Positions 34,129-43,191 of a stretch of 64,000 nucleotides of DNA are shown here, in pieces. The notes beneath the pieces are model-generated. The model searched no databases. It worked only from the letters and a program-made list of their open reading frames with translations, and was not told the DNA's origin. The stretch is from positions 124,001-188,000 of the forward strand of contig CBDFKK010000008.1 in the NCBI GenBank assembly GCA_965248815.1, read 5' to 3'. Numbering within the stretch: position 1 is the stretch's first letter; each line of letters opens with the position of its first letter. A program made the position numbers and the translations under genes. Source of the stretch: CBDFKK01 sp965248815. Lineage in GTDB: Bacteria > Pseudomonadota > Alphaproteobacteria > SMXP01.

Positions 34129-34440
34129 CTACTTTTTCTTGCGCGTGGTTTTGCGCTTTGCAGCTTTCCGTTTTGTTTTACGCTTAGCGGTTTTCCGTTT
34201 GGTCTTCCGCTTTGCGGTTTTCCGTTTGGTCTTCCGCTTTGCGGTTTTCCGTTTGGTCTTCCGCTTTGCAGTTTTCCGTTTGGTCTTCCGCTTAGCGGTT
34301 TTCCGTTTGGTCTTCCGCTTTGCGGTTTTCCGTTTGGTCTTCCGCTTTGCGGTTTTCCGCTTGGTCTTCCGCTTTGCGGTTTTCCGCTTCGCGGCTTTTT
34401 TACGCGTAGTACGTTTTTTAGCAGCGGGCTTTCTGGCCAT
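34129..34440 (-). CDS. Lysine/arginine-rich histone H1-like repeat protein
   Basis: The 103-residue protein is almost entirely Lys, Arg, Thr and Ala. After MARKPAAKKRTTRKKAAKR it has eight perfect copies of KTAKRKTKR and one degenerate copy. Composition matches H1-like nucleoid proteins and the tails of bacterial HU or topoisomerases, which bind DNA non-specifically. Similar tails occur on topoisomerase I at 43192-45843. The repeats probably vary in number between strains by slippage. It reads away from gatB on the same strand, with 224 bp between them. Confidence 0.75.
   Translation of the reverse strand: MARKPAAKKRTTRKKAAKRKTAKRKTKRKTAKRKTKRKTAKRKTKRKTAKRKTKRKTAKRKTKRKTAKRKTKRKTAKRKTKRKTAKRKTKRKAAKRKTTRKKK
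34168..34383 (-). repeat. 27-bp tandem repeat, eight copies, coding
   Basis: The 216 bp consist of eight 27-bp units encoding KTAKRKTKR. Units differ only at a few third positions (for example GCGGTT, GCAGTT). This is a coding minisatellite, in frame at any copy number. Confidence 0.9.
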
Positions 34441-34664
34441 GTTGTTGCTCCCCTGGTTTCGTTACAGGTACTCAGCGAATCATACGCACAGTAAAAAGAT
34501 GCCGCAGTATGCTGCGACGAGGCGATTACGGCAACAAATAGTTCACAATTACTTAATTTTGAATCTAACGTGCGAAGTCCACGATCGGAATCAAAAGTCT
34601 GTTTTGGGTGAAAAACTTTAGTCGCAACGAAATCAAAAACAGGTTTGACAAAGTAAAAGGCGTG

Positions 34665-36146
34665 TTAGTTGAGACCTAGCTTAGACTTCAAAATATCGTT
34701 TACTGACTTAGGGTTAGCCTTACCCGCCGTTGCTTTCATTACTTCGCCGACAAACCAACCCAAAGCTTTCGGTTTCTGTTTTACCTGTTCTACTTTGTCG
34801 GGATTTGCAGCAATAATTTTGTCTATTTCCGCTTCGATCGCGCCGGTGTCTTTTAACTGTTCAAGCCCGCGATCTTTGACAATTTGTGCAGAATCGTCAC
34901 CTGATTCGAACATGAGGTCGAAAACTTGCTTAGCGATTCGCCCCGAAATTGTTCCGTCATCAATCAAGTCGATTAGTTTGCCCAACTGTTTTGCGCTCAT
35001 CGGAGACTCTAAAATTGAAGCGGCAGTCTTGTTGAGCGCGCCGAATAATTCTTGTGTCACCCAATTCGATGCCACTTTCGGATCGCGGCCTCTTGCAACA
35101 TTTTCAAAATAATCAGCGTTGTCTTTTTCCGCGACGAGCACTTCGGCGTCGTAGGCAGAAAGACCATAATCGCCGATAAACCGGGCTTTTTTCGTATCCG
35201 GCAATTCGGGAAGCGATGCAGCGATATTATCGATCCACGCTTGTTCCAACTCTAAAGGCAACAAATCAGGATCAGGGAAGTAGCGGTAGTCATGCGCTTC
35301 TTCTTTCGAGCGCATCGTACGCGTCACACCGGTCTTGGAGTCAAACAGTCTTGTCTCCTGATCAACCTCGCCTCCATCCTCGATGAGATCAACTTGCCGG
35401 CGGGCCTCATATTCTATCGCCTGCGAAATGAACCGAATGGAGTTCACATTCTTTATTTCGCACCGCGTGCCCAAAGGATCTCGTGGACGGCGCACAGAAA
35501 CGTTAACGTCTGCGCGTAGCGATCCCTCCTCCATATTTCCGTCACAACTGCCGAGATAGCGGAGAATTGAGCGCACTTTTCGCACATATGCCGCCGCTTC
35601 GATGGATGATCTGAGGTCAGGCTTGGAGACGATTTCCATAAGCGCAACGCCGGCACGGTTGAGATCAACCAAAGAGGATGAGGGATCATTGTCATGAATG
35701 CTTTTGCCTGCATCTTGCTCAAGATGCAGACGTTCGATGCCGATCGTAACGGGATCTCCTTCGGGCAGGTCGACGATGACCGTGCCCTCGCCGACGATCG
35801 GACTCTTGTATTGGGAAATTTGGTAGCCGGACGGCAGATCAGGATAGAAATAGTTCTTACGGTCGAAGACCGACTCTTTATTGATTTGAGCTTTCAGCCC
35901 CAAGCCAGTTCGCACGGCCTGCTCCACACAATACTCATTGATGACGGGCAACATGCCAGGCATCGCAGCGTCGACGAAACTGACATGGGAATTCGGCGCA
36001 CCGCCGAAATCAGTCGGTGAGCCTGAAAACAATTTCGCGTTGCTGGTCACCTGGGCGTGAATTTCAAGGCCAATAACGATTTCCCAATCGCCCGTCGCCC
36101 CAGAAATTAGACGCTGACCGGATTCATGTGGTTGCTTGGTCGACAT
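34665..36146 (-). CDS. gatB: Aspartyl/glutamyl-tRNA amidotransferase subunit B
   Basis: This protein of about 493 residues has the GatB signature (WEIVIGLEIHAQVTSNAKLFSGSP, DLNRAGVALMEIVSKPD, EEAHDYRYFPDPDLLP) and a C-terminal YqeY-like tail domain. With GatA and GatC it amidates Glu-tRNA(Gln) and/or Asp-tRNA(Asn). ATG 36146 was chosen because the conserved domain begins soon after; a longer frame to 36248 overlaps gatA. It lies 4 bp after the gatA stop in the gatC-gatA-gatB operon. Confidence 0.96.
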   Translation of the reverse strand: MSTKQPHESGQRLISGATGDWEIVIGLEIHAQVTSNAKLFSGSPTDFGGAPNSHVSFVDAAMPGMLPVINEYCVEQAVRTGLGLKAQINKESVFDRKNYFYPDLPSGYQISQYKSPIVGEGTVIVDLPEGDPVTIGIERLHLEQDAGKSIHDNDPSSSLVDLNRAGVALMEIVSKPDLRSSIEAAAYVRKVRSILRYLGSCDGNMEEGSLRADVNVSVRRPRDPLGTRCEIKNVNSIRFISQAIEYEARRQVDLIEDGGEVDQETRLFDSKTGVTRTMRSKEEAHDYRYFPDPDLLPLELEQAWIDNIAASLPELPDTKKARFIGDYGLSAYDAEVLVAEKDNADYFENVARGRDPKVASNWVTQELFGALNKTAASILESPMSAKQLGKLIDLIDDGTISGRIAKQVFDLMFESGDDSAQIVKDRGLEQLKDTGAIEAEIDKIIAANPDKVEQVKQKPKALGWFVGEVMKATAGKANPKSVNDILKSKLGLN

Positions 36147-36150
36147 AGGG

Positions 36151-37638
36151 TTAAGACCACCAGGACTTGGGCGCTGCCGTGAAGTTCGCCGCATCTTCAA
36201 GGACTCTCGCGGCGCGGAACATGGTTTCTTCGTCGAGGGTTTTTGCAATCACCTGAAGGCCGAGTGGCAGTCCATCCTTGTCGAGACCGGCAGGAACAGA
36301 AATCGCGGGCAAACCGGCAAGGCTGGCCGTTACCGTAAAGATGTCGTTCAAATACATCGCGATCGGATCGTTCGACTTCTCACCCAAACCAAAGGCGGCA
36401 GAGGGCGTGGTCGGCGTAAGCAGCACATCGACCTTTTCGAATGCTGTCTTGAAGTCCGCCGCAATTAGGCTGCGCACCCGCTGAGCCTTGAGATAATAGG
36501 CATCGTAGTAGCCTGCGGAAAGCACATAGGTTCCGATCAAGATGCGGCGTTTGACTTCATTGCCGAAGCCTGCCGCCCTAGTCTTCTCGTATTGTTCGAT
36601 AATGTCATTGCCCTCGACCCGCAATCCATATTTGACGCCATCGTAGCGCGCCAAATTCGACGATGCTTCAGCGGGAGCCACAATGTAATAAGTTGGCAAT
36701 GCGTATTTGGTATGAGGCAAGCTAACGTCGATTATTTCGGCGCCTGCTTGACGGTACCAGTCAATTCCGTCTTGCCAAAGACGCTCAATCTCGTCCGGCA
36801 TTCCCTCGATCCGATATTCCTTTGGAATGCCGACGCGCAATCCTTTGGCGTCACGCAGTTGCGCGGCACGTTCAAAGTCCGGCACAGACCGATCGATACT
36901 GGTCGAATCCTTGTGGTCGTGACCTGCCATTGACTTCAGCAAGATGGCGGCATCGAGAACGGTGCGGGCAATTGGGCCGGCCTGATCGAGAGAGGAGGCA
37001 AAAGCGACAATGCCCCACCGGGAACAGCGACCATATGTGGGCTTCATGCCAACCGTGCCGGTAAACGCGGAGGGCTGGCGTATGGATCCGCCGGTGTCGG
37101 TTCCGATAGCGCCAGGCATAAGGCGCGCGGCAACTGCAGATGCCGATCCGCCCGATGATCCGCCCGGCACCAGCTTTGTGTCGTCACCGCTGCGGCGCCA
37201 GGGATTGATCGCGGTTCCGTAGAAGCTTGTCTCATTCGACGAGCCCATAGCGAACTCATCGAGATTGAGCTTACCCATCATGACCGCACCGTCACGCCAG
37301 AGATTGGTCGTCACCGTCGACTCGTAGGGCGGCTCGAAGCCGTCGAGAATATGACTGGCTGCGGTCGTCAAAATATCCTTGGTGCAAAACAGGTCTTTGA
37401 CCCCGATAGGAATACCTTCAAGCGGTCCCGCACTGCCGTTCGCGATACGTTGATCCGAAGCAGCGGCCATATCGCGCGTGCGCTCGGCGGTCTCAGTAAT
37501 GACACAGTTGAGCTCAGCCGCCCGGTCAAGTGCATCCAAACAAGCGTCGGTCAATTCGGACGCAGAGAATTGTTTGGCGTGCAGTCCGTCGCGCGCCTCT
37601 GCCAGTGACAAACTTAGAAGGTCGCCCTGACTGGCCAT
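36151..37638 (-). CDS. gatA: Aspartyl/glutamyl-tRNA amidotransferase subunit A
   Basis: This 495-residue amidase-signature enzyme has the catalytic triad Lys in PIGVKDLF, cis-Ser in PGGSSGGSASA and nucleophile Ser in TDTGGSIRQP. It releases ammonia from glutamine and passes it to GatB for tRNA amidation. It is the middle gene of the operon, 6 bp after gatC. Confidence 0.97.
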   Translation of the reverse strand: MASQGDLLSLSLAEARDGLHAKQFSASELTDACLDALDRAAELNCVITETAERTRDMAAASDQRIANGSAGPLEGIPIGVKDLFCTKDILTTAASHILDGFEPPYESTVTTNLWRDGAVMMGKLNLDEFAMGSSNETSFYGTAINPWRRSGDDTKLVPGGSSGGSASAVAARLMPGAIGTDTGGSIRQPSAFTGTVGMKPTYGRCSRWGIVAFASSLDQAGPIARTVLDAAILLKSMAGHDHKDSTSIDRSVPDFERAAQLRDAKGLRVGIPKEYRIEGMPDEIERLWQDGIDWYRQAGAEIIDVSLPHTKYALPTYYIVAPAEASSNLARYDGVKYGLRVEGNDIIEQYEKTRAAGFGNEVKRRILIGTYVLSAGYYDAYYLKAQRVRSLIAADFKTAFEKVDVLLTPTTPSAAFGLGEKSNDPIAMYLNDIFTVTASLAGLPAISVPAGLDKDGLPLGLQVIAKTLDEETMFRAARVLEDAANFTAAPKSWWS

Positions 37639-37644
37639 GAGCGC

Positions 37645-37932
37645 CTACTCCACCACTTTAGGAACACGAAAAAATTCCGCATTGGCATCCGGCGCATTCC
37701 TCAAGACCTCGCCTTGACGATCACCGTCGGTGACGTCGTCCTTGCGCCACGGAAGTGTTGTGTCCACTGCACTGGTCATGGGCACCACATTGTCAGTATC
37801 GACCTCATTCAACTGTTCGATCCACGAAAGAATATCGTTGAGTTCAACGGCCAAAGGCTCAAGGCGGTCGTCGGGTTCGGCAATTCGGGCAAGCCGGGCG
37901 ATGCGCTTAACGGTGTCGCTGTCGACAGACAT
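37645..37932 (-). CDS. gatC: Aspartyl/glutamyl-tRNA amidotransferase subunit C
   Basis: The 95-residue chaperone-like subunit wraps GatA and GatB. Visible are VKRIARLARI near the start, the ELNDILSWIEQLNEVDTDNV helix and a C-terminal NAEFFRVPKVVE typical of GatC. It is the first gene of the operon, divergent from ruvX. Confidence 0.95.
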   Translation of the reverse strand: MSVDSDTVKRIARLARIAEPDDRLEPLAVELNDILSWIEQLNEVDTDNVVPMTSAVDTTLPWRKDDVTDGDRQGEVLRNAPDANAEFFRVPKVVE

Positions 37933-38007
37933 TGCAGGGGCCCTCTCTTGTTAGTTTAGGCACGCTTATCAAGCCCTCTCACACCATGCAAGCTTGCTGT
38001 TGTGCCA

Positions 38008-38574
38008 ATGACCAGGCCAATTCAGACGTTGGGACAAGCGTTGCCAAGCGGCCTCAAGCATCTTAGAGAACGGGGTGTGAATACAAGCAAAGACCCTGAT
38101 ATTCGGCAAGTTGCCCATCAGCTCGAACTCGGTGCCCGTCTTATGGGCCTAGATGTCGGGACAAAAACTGTGGGAATCGCAGTTTCCGATGGTTTGTTGA
38201 CCGTTGCTACCCCCATGGAAACGCTGAAGCGGTCGAAATTCGGCGAGGATGCGAGGAAGCTTGTGAAGTTCATGGACGCCCATCATGTCGGCGCAATCGT
38301 CTTGGGCTTACCACTAAATATGAACGGCACGGAGGGTCCCCGCGCCCAATCGACAAGGGCGTTCGCGCGTAATCTTGCGGAGTTTGCGCCAATTCCGATG
38401 TATTTTTGGGATGAGCGACTTTCGACAGTCGCAGTCACACGGACACTTCTTGAAGCAGATGTAAGCCGAAGGCTGCGGCGCGAAGTGGTCGACAAAATGG
38501 CGGCCTCATACATTCTCCAGGGCGCGCTAGATTACATGTCCCGTGCCGCCGGCGATGAATCGCAGGAATCCTAG
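38008..38574 (+). CDS. ruvX: RuvX/YqgF-family Holliday junction resolvase-like protein
   Basis: This protein of about 188 residues has an RNase H-like fold: GLDVGTKTVGIAVSD (first acidic strand), VLGLPLNMNGTEG and the DERLSTVAV motif. It acts in pre-16S rRNA processing or recombination. The N-terminal 45 residues before the fold are longer than in E. coli. The start is uncertain between ATG 38008 and GTG 38002, and neither has a good ribosome site. It is followed by pyrB. Confidence 0.93.
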   Translation: MTRPIQTLGQALPSGLKHLRERGVNTSKDPDIRQVAHQLELGARLMGLDVGTKTVGIAVSDGLLTVATPMETLKRSKFGEDARKLVKFMDAHHVGAIVLGLPLNMNGTEGPRAQSTRAFARNLAEFAPIPMYFWDERLSTVAVTRTLLEADVSRRLRREVVDKMAASYILQGALDYMSRAAGDESQES

Positions 38575-38654
38575 GCTGATCCCAATTAGAGTTAATTTCA
38601 CATCCATCGCGATGCTTGCGAGTCGATGGCTTTGAGCCTATACAGTCCTCTTTA

Positions 38655-39644
38655 ATGAGTGCGCCGGAACAACACGCGACCGTCCGCGACCTTCGCCCCG
38701 GATTTAACCGCAAACATCTGCTGGGGATCGAAGGGCTTTCCCCAATTGAAATCAACTACCTCCTCGATTTGGCAGACTCTTATGTGGAGCTCAATCGCCA
38801 AGTCGAGAAAAAACAATCAGCCCTACGCGGACGCACACTCATCAACCTCTTCTTTGAAGCTTCCACGCGGACTCAAAGTTCCTTTGAACTTGCTGGTAAG
38901 CGTCTCAGCGCCGACGTCATGAATATGTCGGTCGGGACGTCATCTGTGAAAAAAGGCGAGACGTTGATCGACACGGCGGTAACGCTCAACGCGATGAGGC
39001 CCGATTTGTTGGTTGTTCGCCACGGGGCGTCCGGCGCAGTTGAGTTATTGTCGCAAAAAGTGGATTGCTCGGTGATTAATGCCGGCGACGGCTCCCATGA
39101 GCATCCAACACAGGCGCTTTTGGATGCATTGACCATTCGCCGGCAATTGGGCCGCCTCGAAGGCGTGACGATTGCCATTTGCGGCGACGTTCTTCACAGC
39201 CGTGTGGCGAGGTCCAACATTTATCTCTTGACGACGATGGGGGCCCGCATTCGTGCGATCGCCCCACGTACACTCTTGCCTTCCAATTTCGACCGACTCG
39301 GCATCGAAATCTTTCACGATATGAAGGAAGGCTTGCGCGACTGCGACATTGTCATGATGTTGCGCTTGCAATTGGAACGCATGACCGGGTCGCTAATCCC
39401 TTCCACGCGAGAATATTTTACTTATTACGGCCTAGATCAGGAAAAATTGGCAGCGGCAAAACCGAATGCCAAAGTGATGCATCCCGGCCCGATGAACCGC
39501 GGCGTCGAAATCGACAGTTCGATCGCAGACGACAGAACGATCAGCCTAATTCAGGACCAAGTGGAGATGGGCGTCGCCGTTCGCATGGCTGTACTCGATG
39601 CACTCAGTCGTCACTTGCCTAATTCGTCCTCTGACACGCCATGA
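38655..39644 (+). CDS. pyrB: Aspartate carbamoyltransferase catalytic subunit
   Basis: This 329-residue enzyme joins carbamoyl phosphate and aspartate in pyrimidine synthesis. Visible are FFEASTRTQSSFELAGKRL (carbamoyl phosphate site STRT), the SHEHPTQALLDALTI stretch and MHPGPMNRGVEI. ATG 38655 fits the family N-terminus. The stop overlaps the dihydroorotase-like gene as ATGA, so the two are translationally coupled. Confidence 0.97.
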   Translation: MSAPEQHATVRDLRPGFNRKHLLGIEGLSPIEINYLLDLADSYVELNRQVEKKQSALRGRTLINLFFEASTRTQSSFELAGKRLSADVMNMSVGTSSVKKGETLIDTAVTLNAMRPDLLVVRHGASGAVELLSQKVDCSVINAGDGSHEHPTQALLDALTIRRQLGRLEGVTIAICGDVLHSRVARSNIYLLTTMGARIRAIAPRTLLPSNFDRLGIEIFHDMKEGLRDCDIVMMLRLQLERMTGSLIPSTREYFTYYGLDQEKLAAAKPNAKVMHPGPMNRGVEIDSSIADDRTISLIQDQVEMGVAVRMAVLDALSRHLPNSSSDTP

Positions 39645-40963
39645 CCGCCCTGCCTCCGAACCAAATCGCCTATGTCAACGCGCGGCTCGTAGATCCGGCC
39701 ACGAATCTTGATGCACCCGGCGCACTGGTGACGTTCGACGACCAAATTCAAGCGGTCGGTCCCAACCTCTTTCCCGAGGGCGTGCCTCAAAACTTTACGA
39801 TCATCGACTGCAAGGGCCATGTGCTTTGTCCGGGATTGATTGACATGCGTGTCTTTGCCGGTGAACCGGGCGCCGAATATAAAGAAACGCTGGCCACGGC
39901 CAGCCAAGCGGCAGCGGCGGGCGGTGTGACCAGCATTACCGTGATGCCGAACACCGAACCCGTCATCGACGATGTGTCGCTGGTTGATTTCATCAAGCGC
40001 CGCTCACGGGACACGGCGAAAGTTAACGTTTATCCCATGGCAGCCCTGACCAAAGGCCTCAAAGGAGAAGAACTTACCGAAGTCGGATTGTTGCTGGATG
40101 CGGGCGCTGTCGCATTCACCGATGGACGGCATTCGGTCACCAATAGCCGTCTCATGCGGCGCGCTCTTTCTTATGCCAAAACGTTTAACGCCCTCATCGT
40201 CCACGACGCCGAGGACCCACATTTATCGGCTGGCGGCGCCATGAATGAAGGCGAGTTGTCGTCACGCCTGGGTCTCGCCGGCATTCCGACCGCTGCCGAA
40301 ACGATTATGGTTCAGCGGGACGTTACATTGGTAGAGCTGACCGGCGGCAGATATCATCTTTCGCAGGTATCTTGCGCAGACGCGCTGCAAACTGTCGAAG
40401 AAGCAAAAAAAAGAGGGTTGGACATTACCTGTGCGGTATCCGCGCACCATTTGGCACTCAACGAAAATGACGTTGGCGAGTACCGAACCTTTTTCAAGAC
40501 TAATCCACCTCTGCGCGCCGAGACGGATCGCCAAGCCATGGTCGACGGGTTGGCCCGCGGAATCATAGATGTCATGGTTTCAAGTCACGATCCCCAAGCC
40601 CCGGAGAACAAACGCCTGCCGTTTGCCGAGGCGACCGAAGGCACCGTTGGGCTGGAGACTCTATTGCCGGTGGCACTTGAACAATATCACAACGGTCATA
40701 TCCGCTTGCTCGATGTCCTCCGTGCACTGACGTCTACACCAGCAAGAATACTGGGATTGGAAAGCGGCCGGTTGGCTGAGGGCGCCCCTGCCGATCTAGC
40801 CTTGATTGATCTCGATCACCCTTACGTCTTTGAAGAGGATGCGCTGAGTTCGAAGTCCAAGAACACGCCGTTCGACGGGCGCAAGTTTCAAGGCCGAGTC
40901 GTGAAGACCGTGGTCTCAGGCCGCCGCGTATTTGAGGCCGAGAAAGAAGCGGCACTGGCGTAA
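39641..40963 (+). CDS. Dihydroorotase-like protein lacking usual metal ligands
   Basis: This 440-residue amidohydrolase-fold protein aligns with dihydroorotase over its length: GLIDMRVFAGEPGAEYKET, MPNTEPVIDD, VHDAEDPHLS, RYHLSQVSC, SAHHLALNE and FKTNPPLR. The metal-binding HxH after GLID is replaced by RVF, and the usual TDH with the catalytic Asp is SSH. It may therefore be a non-catalytic partner of PyrB, as described for the pyrB-pyrC' pair of Pseudomonas. The ATGA overlap with pyrB supports that role. An active dihydroorotase would then be encoded elsewhere. Confidence 0.87.
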   Translation: MTALPPNQIAYVNARLVDPATNLDAPGALVTFDDQIQAVGPNLFPEGVPQNFTIIDCKGHVLCPGLIDMRVFAGEPGAEYKETLATASQAAAAGGVTSITVMPNTEPVIDDVSLVDFIKRRSRDTAKVNVYPMAALTKGLKGEELTEVGLLLDAGAVAFTDGRHSVTNSRLMRRALSYAKTFNALIVHDAEDPHLSAGGAMNEGELSSRLGLAGIPTAAETIMVQRDVTLVELTGGRYHLSQVSCADALQTVEEAKKRGLDITCAVSAHHLALNENDVGEYRTFFKTNPPLRAETDRQAMVDGLARGIIDVMVSSHDPQAPENKRLPFAEATEGTVGLETLLPVALEQYHNGHIRLLDVLRALTSTPARILGLESGRLAEGAPADLALIDLDHPYVFEEDALSSKSKNTPFDGRKFQGRVVKTVVSGRRVFEAEKEAALA

Positions 40964-40968
40964 GAATC

Positions 40969-41595
40969 ATGCCCGAACCGCTCAATCTTGCTGCCGACCT
41001 TCCCTACTTCATATCCGCCTTCGTGTTTGGTTATCTCCTGGGATCCATTCCTTTTGGCGTTGTGCTGACACGGCTTGCGGGTCTGGGGGACATTCGCAAT
41101 GTCGGGTCGGGCAATATCGGCGCAACCAATGTGTTACGCACGGGGAATAAGGTCCTTGCCGTAGCGACACTGTTACTCGACGGCGGTAAAGGAACGCTGG
41201 CCGTTTTGCTTGCCCTGACCTATGGACCCACCTTGGCCGTCATTGCCGGCGCCGGCGCATTCTTGGGTCACTTGTTTCCCATCTGGTTAGGCTTCAAGGG
41301 CGGCAAGGGCATGGCCACCTATATGGGCATCGTTCTTGCGCTCGATTGGATGATCGGCCTAATGGCACTCGGCACCTGGCTCATCGTTGCGGCGCTATCT
41401 CGCTATTCATCTCTGGCGGCGCTCGCGACGGCCTTGTTGACGCCGGCTTACTTTTGGTTCGCCGGTGAGAGCCTTTATGGGGAACTGATGGCGTTCCTGT
41501 CCGTTTTGGTGTTTATCCGTCACCACCAGAACATCAGACGCCTCTTGGACGGTAGTGAAAGCAAGATCGGCGGACGATCCAAAGCCAGCAATTAG
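40969..41595 (+). CDS. plsY: Acyl-phosphate:glycerol-3-phosphate acyltransferase
   Basis: This 208-residue membrane enzyme starts phospholipid synthesis by acylating glycerol 3-phosphate. Three conserved PlsY loops are visible: GSIPFGVVLTRL with NVGSGNIGATNVLRTGN, FLGHLFPIWLGFKGGKGMAT, and a C-terminal FIRHHQNIRRLLDG. It sits 5 bp after the dihydroorotase-like gene. Confidence 0.96.
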   Translation: MPEPLNLAADLPYFISAFVFGYLLGSIPFGVVLTRLAGLGDIRNVGSGNIGATNVLRTGNKVLAVATLLLDGGKGTLAVLLALTYGPTLAVIAGAGAFLGHLFPIWLGFKGGKGMATYMGIVLALDWMIGLMALGTWLIVAALSRYSSLAALATALLTPAYFWFAGESLYGELMAFLSVLVFIRHHQNIRRLLDGSESKIGGRSKASN

Positions 41596-41704
41596 CCGCT
41601 ACCCGGCGACTGTCAATCACACATTCAAACCGCTATTCTTAACCATTCAATTCAGTTTCGCACGCTGACAATTGTCGCGACACGAACGTGCGAGGAACAA
41701 TAGT

Positions 41705-42835
41705 ATGAGCGCTACGGCGCAATGCTTGAGCGATCAGGAACGGCTTGACTGGCTGCAACTCATTCGAAGCGAGAATGTCGGGCCATCGACGTTTTGGCGC
41801 CTGATCGAACAGTACGGTAAGGCAAGCCATGCTCTTAATGCCTTGCCGAATCTGGCTCGTCGCGGAGGGCTCAAGAGAAATATCCGAAAGTATGCTCGCG
41901 AAGACGCTGAACAAGAATTCAAAGCAGTCCAAAAATACGGCGGCCGTTTTCTTGCCGCTGGCGAAGCCGACTATCCGGCATTGGTGGGATCCATACATGC
42001 GCCCCCTCCCCTTCTTTGCATTATGGGTCAGACCATCCACCTAAACAAAAGGTGCATCGCGATCGTCGGTGCACGGAATGCATCTGCGTTGGGCGTACGT
42101 GTTGCGAACGAATTGGCTCGCGACTTAGGAGCGCGCGACGCCGTTATCGTTTCGGGGATGGCGCGTGGCATCGACACTGCGGCACATAAGGGTAGCCTTC
42201 CGACCGGGACAATCTCCGTATTGGCCGGCGGAATCGATTCAATCTACCCCCCTCAAAACGAAGACCTTTACGAACGCATCAAAGAGCAAGGCGTGATCTT
42301 ATCCGAGATGCCGTTGGGATATCAGCCGCAAGCGCGAGACTTTCCGCGGCGCAATCGCCTTATTTCCGGGATCGCAATTGCGACCATTGTCGTTGAAGCC
42401 TCAACGCGATCAGGTTCCCTAATCACAGCACGATTGGCTGGCGAGCAGGGACGCGAAGTATTCGCCATTCCCGGCTCGCCGCAAGACCCGAGACATCAAG
42501 GCACCAACGCTCTCATTCGGGATGGGGCAAATTTGGTTGAAAACGCCGACCAAGTTATCGACGCGCTGAATCGTCTGAATTGGTTGCCATTTGATCGAAC
42601 CGGCGACGCCGACGCGGTCCTAAACTCGTCACAGTCGGACGTGCCACTGCCAGAAGCCGATATCGACCAAGCCCACGCAAGCCTAATCGAACTCTTGAGT
42701 CCAGCACCGGTTGAAGTCGACGAGCTCATTCGGCAAAGCGGGCAAACCGCTGCCGCTGTCCATGCGGCGCTTTTGGAGCTCGAATTGGCTGGCCGGCTGG
42801 AACGTCATGTAGGTGGAAGGGTGTCTCTTCTGTGA
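41705..42835 (+). CDS. dprA: DNA processing protein DprA
   Basis: The 376-residue protein has an N-terminal helical domain, the Rossmann-like core (IVGARNASALG, VSGMARGIDTAAHKG, VLAGGIDSIYPPQNEDLY, STRSGSLITARLAGEQGREVFAIPG) and a C-terminal winged-helix (DprA_WH) region. It loads RecA on incoming single-stranded DNA during transformation. ATG 41705 follows GAGGA. The 356 bp after it, up to topA, hold no gene that I can support. Confidence 0.96.
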   Translation: MSATAQCLSDQERLDWLQLIRSENVGPSTFWRLIEQYGKASHALNALPNLARRGGLKRNIRKYAREDAEQEFKAVQKYGGRFLAAGEADYPALVGSIHAPPPLLCIMGQTIHLNKRCIAIVGARNASALGVRVANELARDLGARDAVIVSGMARGIDTAAHKGSLPTGTISVLAGGIDSIYPPQNEDLYERIKEQGVILSEMPLGYQPQARDFPRRNRLISGIAIATIVVEASTRSGSLITARLAGEQGREVFAIPGSPQDPRHQGTNALIRDGANLVENADQVIDALNRLNWLPFDRTGDADAVLNSSQSDVPLPEADIDQAHASLIELLSPAPVEVDELIRQSGQTAAAVHAALLELELAGRLERHVGGRVSLL

Positions 42836-43191
42836 GTCCTGCACTCTATATGTAACCGGCACACGAGCACTCTTTTCCCTTATGGCGATTGTTTTGAGGA
42901 TAATTCTCTCAGTAAGTGCATTTCGACAGCTCATCCCCCTTGAAAGCACAGTTTGAATCGCCATCTCCGAAGGCGAATGGTAACTGAACCGCCAATATCC
43001 GCCATTTCTGACCCTCCAGTTGACATGCAGCATGTTTTGCCCAAGGTTCCGAGCCGCGCGGCGCGAGCTTGGAGGGGATTGTTAATCGCCTGTCTCTATG
43101 GTCTTCCGCACCTGACCGGGGGGCCTAGGGCGGGCCAAAAAGGGCTCGAAAGCGCGCAAAACCATAAATACGGTCTCGGGAACCGAAAGGC
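42836..43191. other. Gene-free stretch between dprA and topA
   Basis: Open frames here are short, lack ribosome sites and have atypical composition. I see no strong hairpin followed by T residues and no tRNA. The stretch probably contains the topA promoter, which I cannot place. Confidence 0.5.

Noticed and set aside
34168..34383. Regular 27-bp repeats as a CRISPR array
   Set aside because: The units are contiguous with no spacers and encode a Lys/Arg-rich protein in frame.
34004..34621. Plus-strand open frame of 205 residues with Phe/Val/Leu/Arg repeats
   Set aside because: It is the antisense of the lysine-rich repeat gene; the repeat makes the opposite frame open.
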